A stretch of 35,580 nucleotides of DNA. It comes from Bacteroidales bacterium (GTDB lineage Bacteria; Bacteroidota; Bacteroidia; Bacteroidales; Bacteroidaceae). The notes below the pieces were generated by a model. That model searched no databases, was not told where the DNA came from, and was given only the letters and a program-made list of their open reading frames with translations. The position numbers and the translations under genes are program-made. The stretch spans positions 1 to 35,580 of the forward strand of contig JAATGU010000050.1 of the NCBI GenBank assembly GCA_015654535.1. The letters are read 5' to 3'. This document shows, one piece after another, positions 33,115-35,580 of the stretch; within the stretch, counting starts at the first letter, position 1, and each line of letters begins with the position of its first letter.

Positions 33115-35190
33115 TTAACATCCCACCACAGAGTAATACGTACCCCTATTTGTTCTTTTGAACGGAATATTCAGTTTACGAAGAATGCGCCCGAAAATTG
33201 CAATCTTTGTAGACGATAGTTTGAAGCCACTTTTCTTTTGCACTTTCTCCATAATCTCCACGGCAAGTAGTTTTTCACACTCCTCGTCCGCTTCCGCTCC
33301 ACGGTAATATTGCATGAATAATTGCTCTGCCGGAGGCAATACTTCAAAAACCTTGTTGCCGGCAGTTACAATTGCTTCCTCCTCACTGTCAAACCAATAG
33401 CGCTCTCCGTTTTGAATCTCCTCCAATGCCTGAGCATAGAGTTGCGAATAGTTTATGGATGGAGCAAGCCGGATAGGGCCAGTCACTTCAATGCAAATAA
33501 AACGACGGCTACCGGACGGATCAGTCAGTAAATCGTAATGATTACTGGTGGCGATAAAAGAGGCGTACCGACGCAATTCCTGCACAGCCGTTTGATGCGG
33601 TTTACGGGTGTTCACCACCGGTTTTTGCAGCAAATGTTTTAAGAATCCCTGATGATGGCTGCTGATCTGGTCGAACTCATCCATGTTGACCAATGCAAAG
33701 CGGTTGAGTTGCAACTCCGCGTCGCGCTTTTGCCCAAAGTCAATGCTGTCCGTGTAATACGCATGCAATTCCGGCGGAAGGATACTGAGACAAAAGCTGG
33801 ATTTCATATACCCTTGTTTGCCAATGAGTAACGGTGAGGTGCTATTGGCATGTTGCTTATCCATCCCCCGCCAGTGTGCCACCATGCAAAGGAACCAGCG
33901 ATAAAAAAAGTCTCTCCAATGAAGATTGTTACATGGCACCGAATCCGCCAACAAGCGGATACGATCTTTGCCATCCCACGTGGGCAGATGAGATAAATAA
34001 TCTTCAATCGGTGCGAATAACGAAATTCTATCGGAATAAACATACCGCTTTACATCTCTGTCCCACAACTGAAGCCCTTCACTCTGTGCATTGAGCGCTA
34101 TGCTATTCAGTACTCTGAGCGACACCGGGCGGAAATCAAAAAAGAAAGAATGACGCTCCCTGTATTCCACCTCCGTAGTTTGCGTGTTAAACCGAAACTC
34201 ATAGCGCCGTTTCATAAATTCATCCGTCTTCAGGAACATCAACTGTTCGGCACTAATGCAAGGCTTCCCACCAAAATGCTTGGTGGACAGGTATACATTG
34301 TGAATGGTGAGCCTCAACTCCACTTCCCGTCGCTTCAGATTGAAATGCACTAACATTCCCTTGACCACATCCTCTTCGGAAATGCCCGAATTGAAACAAT
34401 TGGTAGCCAAAGTCACCAGAAACGGTTTGAGATCGCCCTCCTCAGAAAAAGTTCCTATCTCTTGATAGACAGCGAATAAAGAAGATTCAAACAAAGTGGA
34501 TATAATGCCAGTAAGCGGATGTCCGGGCACAAGCCGCATCAGCGGATCACATTCCGCCTGCACGGATTCCCCATACGTAGTTCCGGTAGGCATCCCGGAC
34601 GGTTGTTTCTGTAAAATAAGATGTGCGGTAGGATTAGTATAAAGATCAGGATCATAAGAAAAACGGCATCCAAGCTCCAATGAAGGCCGCTTCAATGTGA
34701 TTTTATACGCTATCAGTTCCTCGTAAAACCGCACTGCCTTACGATACGCATGCGCGTGAAACGCTTCCGCCTCTTTTTTTGTCTGCGGCAAAGTGCCGTC
34801 CGGACGGGAAAAATTCACAAGAAACTTCACACTCTTTCCACTCGCTCCAATAAAAGCAGCTAACGTTTGCGGCAAGATAGCAACCGACTGCCGGACAACC
34901 GCAGCTTCCTCCATATCTTTCAGATTATTCACTTCCAGTAAAACCACTCCATTATAGTTTTCCATCACCTGTTCTCCGTCCACCTTATTAAAAGAAGCCG
35001 CAAAAATCACTTTAGGCACTTTATCCACATATCTATTATGTGCTTTTTGTTCAGTAGCCTGTAAAGATTGCCGTAAAGTAGAAACCGGTAATCCCCTTGC
35101 CTCTATTTTCATACTATCCAGCAACACTCCAATGTCCATCATTTGTTGATTTTCCTTATTCCCAATACCTTTGATTAATGTAATATTCAT
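33115..35190 (-). CDS. VirE/VapE-family ATPase with DUF3874, orphan
   Basis: The 691-residue protein has an N-terminal BT4734/VirE_N-like domain (IFAASFNKVDG then RPSLELGCRFSYDPDLYTN). A VirE/VapE-type P-loop ATPase domain follows, with Walker A LLIGKQGYMKSSF (about 450-462), Walker B FALVNMDEFD, sensor FIATSNHYDLL and arginine finger GSRRFICIEV. A C-terminal DUF3874 domain (QLFMQYYRGAEADEECE then LRKLNIPFKRTNRGTYYSV) completes it. Such proteins occur next to primases in mobile elements and as orphan genes near Bacteroides surface-polysaccharide loci. It resembles phage or plasmid replication helicases. No primase, integrase or HU gene is visible here, though they may lie beyond the end. Confidence 0.92.
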   Translation of the reverse strand: MNITLIKGIGNKENQQMMDIGVLLDSMKIEARGLPVSTLRQSLQATEQKAHNRYVDKVPKVIFAASFNKVDGEQVMENYNGVVLLEVNNLKDMEEAAVVRQSVAILPQTLAAFIGASGKSVKFLVNFSRPDGTLPQTKKEAEAFHAHAYRKAVRFYEELIAYKITLKRPSLELGCRFSYDPDLYTNPTAHLILQKQPSGMPTGTTYGESVQAECDPLMRLVPGHPLTGIISTLFESSLFAVYQEIGTFSEEGDLKPFLVTLATNCFNSGISEEDVVKGMLVHFNLKRREVELRLTIHNVYLSTKHFGGKPCISAEQLMFLKTDEFMKRRYEFRFNTQTTEVEYRERHSFFFDFRPVSLRVLNSIALNAQSEGLQLWDRDVKRYVYSDRISLFAPIEDYLSHLPTWDGKDRIRLLADSVPCNNLHWRDFFYRWFLCMVAHWRGMDKQHANSTSPLLIGKQGYMKSSFCLSILPPELHAYYTDSIDFGQKRDAELQLNRFALVNMDEFDQISSHHQGFLKHLLQKPVVNTRKPHQTAVQELRRYASFIATSNHYDLLTDPSGSRRFICIEVTGPIRLAPSINYSQLYAQALEEIQNGERYWFDSEEEAIVTAGNKVFEVLPPAEQLFMQYYRGAEADEECEKLLAVEIMEKVQKKSGFKLSSTKIAIFGRILRKLNIPFKRTNRGTYYSVVGC

Positions 35191-35292
35191 ATTCTATTTT
35201 TAATGATTGAGTCATAAATGTACAACGTGATATTCATAAAACCAAATAAAAAACAGGCTATTTAATAAATTATTTTTATCATATTTATACTA

Positions 35293-35446
35293 GAATATTA
35301 GTCCTTTTACCCTTGAATACTAAGCTATTTATTAAAGAATACTAAGTCGTCCCTCAACTGAGAACTTATGGGATCACAGATGAGAACCGATAAGTTCACA
35401 GTTGAGGGATTATGGGCCCACATATGAGGGCTCACTTAGCTTTCAA
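35293..35446. repeat. Degenerate 22-bp-periodic tandem array
   Basis: Seven units start at 35293, 35315, 35337, 35359, 35381, 35403 and 35425, all exactly 22 bp apart. The first three begin GAATAYTAR and the last four begin TGAG. Units four to six also share a CACA/TCACA block near their end. The sequences have drifted but the spacing is exact. Confidence 0.65.
35350..35409. repeat. 20-bp inverted repeat with one mismatch
   Basis: The arms are 35350-35369 and 35390-35409, separated by 20 bases. They start CCCTCAACTG and end CAGTTGAGGG, with one internal mismatch. The palindrome overlaps units of the 22-bp array. Confidence 0.75.
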
Positions 35447-35580
35447 GGAACAATGACTTATCCTGGATTTACTTGTCACAAAGTGGCCTTTGTTACTAAA
35501 TTACTTGTCAACTAAATTCTTTTAGTCCTAAAAAGGTTGTCACTACTCTCAGATTGCTCCTAAAAAGGTTGTCATCTAAG
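35441..35580. repeat. Degenerate 32-bp-periodic array running off the window
   Basis: TTGTCA occurs at 35473, 35505, 35537 and 35569, all 32 bp apart. The last two units share a 17-base match (TCCTAAAAAGGTTGTCA at 35526-35542 and 35558-35574). The first two share TTACTTGTCA. Unit middles are variable. The array continues past the window end. Confidence 0.65.

Larger units (their letters stand above)
35191..35580. other. Repeat-rich non-coding region at the window end
   Basis: No gene is visible in 390 bases upstream of the VirE gene. The region is built from short periodic arrays, described separately: 22-bp spacing from 35293 to 35446, a 20-bp inverted repeat at 35350-35409, and 32-bp spacing from about 35441 to the end. 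Confidence 0.6.

Noticed and set aside
35441..35580. CRISPR array
   Set aside because: The constant part is only about 6-17 bases, the units are degenerate and no cas gene is near.

Overview
The window looks like a chromosomal segment of a Bacteroides-type bacterium (Bacteroidales). The evidence is a SusC/SusD pair with an STN domain, an ECF sigma factor with a FecR/DUF4974 anti-sigma factor, several promoters with the Bacteroides -7 box TAnnTTTG, an orphan VirE/DUF3874 protein, and little use of Shine-Dalgarno sites. I see no rRNA, tRNA, IS element or CRISPR array. All family names come from recognising motifs by eye, without database searches.

Region 1 (1-7.1 kb) is a defence island built on a wrecked type I restriction locus. 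It starts inside an OLD-like ATPase/TOPRIM gene. Twelve bases later comes a PARIS-like fused AAA ATPase-DUF4435 gene broken by a frameshift. Then follow a degenerate copy of the hsdR 5' end joined to an hsdS 3' end, a truncated dinD, an intact hsdR, and a YgjP/M48-type metallopeptidase overlapping hsdR. No hsdM or hsdS is present.

Region 2 (7.1-8.2 kb) has one small gene but much non-coding structure: two hairpins, dispersed ATCTRYCACTAAA-type motifs, and four TGTACA boxes exactly 22 bp apart.

Region 3 (8.2-14 kb) is a set of unrelated housekeeping-type genes: a double zinc-ribbon membrane protein, a secreted metallo-beta-lactamase-fold hydrolase, a VOC protein, an exported endonuclease/exonuclease/phosphatase-family protein, a thiamine-binding (UPF0045) protein, an SDR oxidoreductase, and an unrecognised protein with a good promoter.

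Region 4 (14.4-32.8 kb) is a polysaccharide utilization locus (PUL). The rightward operon is sigma, FecR, SusC, SusD, ROK sugar kinase, NagB-like deaminase/isomerase, MFS sugar permease, a large tandem beta-helix/beta-propeller protein, and two ThuA proteins. A convergent leftward unit holds a GH9 enzyme, an unknown secreted protein and a third ThuA protein. A perfect 14-bp hairpin separates the two units. A likely scheme is: SusCD takes up a glycan under ECF/FecR control; GH9, beta-helix and ThuA proteins process it in the envelope; the MFS permease, ROK kinase and NagB-like enzyme handle the freed sugar in the cytoplasm. The substrate is unknown. The NagB-like gene hints at an amino sugar, but its active site differs from E. 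coli NagB.

Region 5 (33.1-35.6 kb) has an orphan VirE-type ATPase/primase-like gene. Upstream of it are a 22-bp-periodic degenerate array, a 20-bp inverted repeat and a 32-bp-periodic array that runs off the end of the window.
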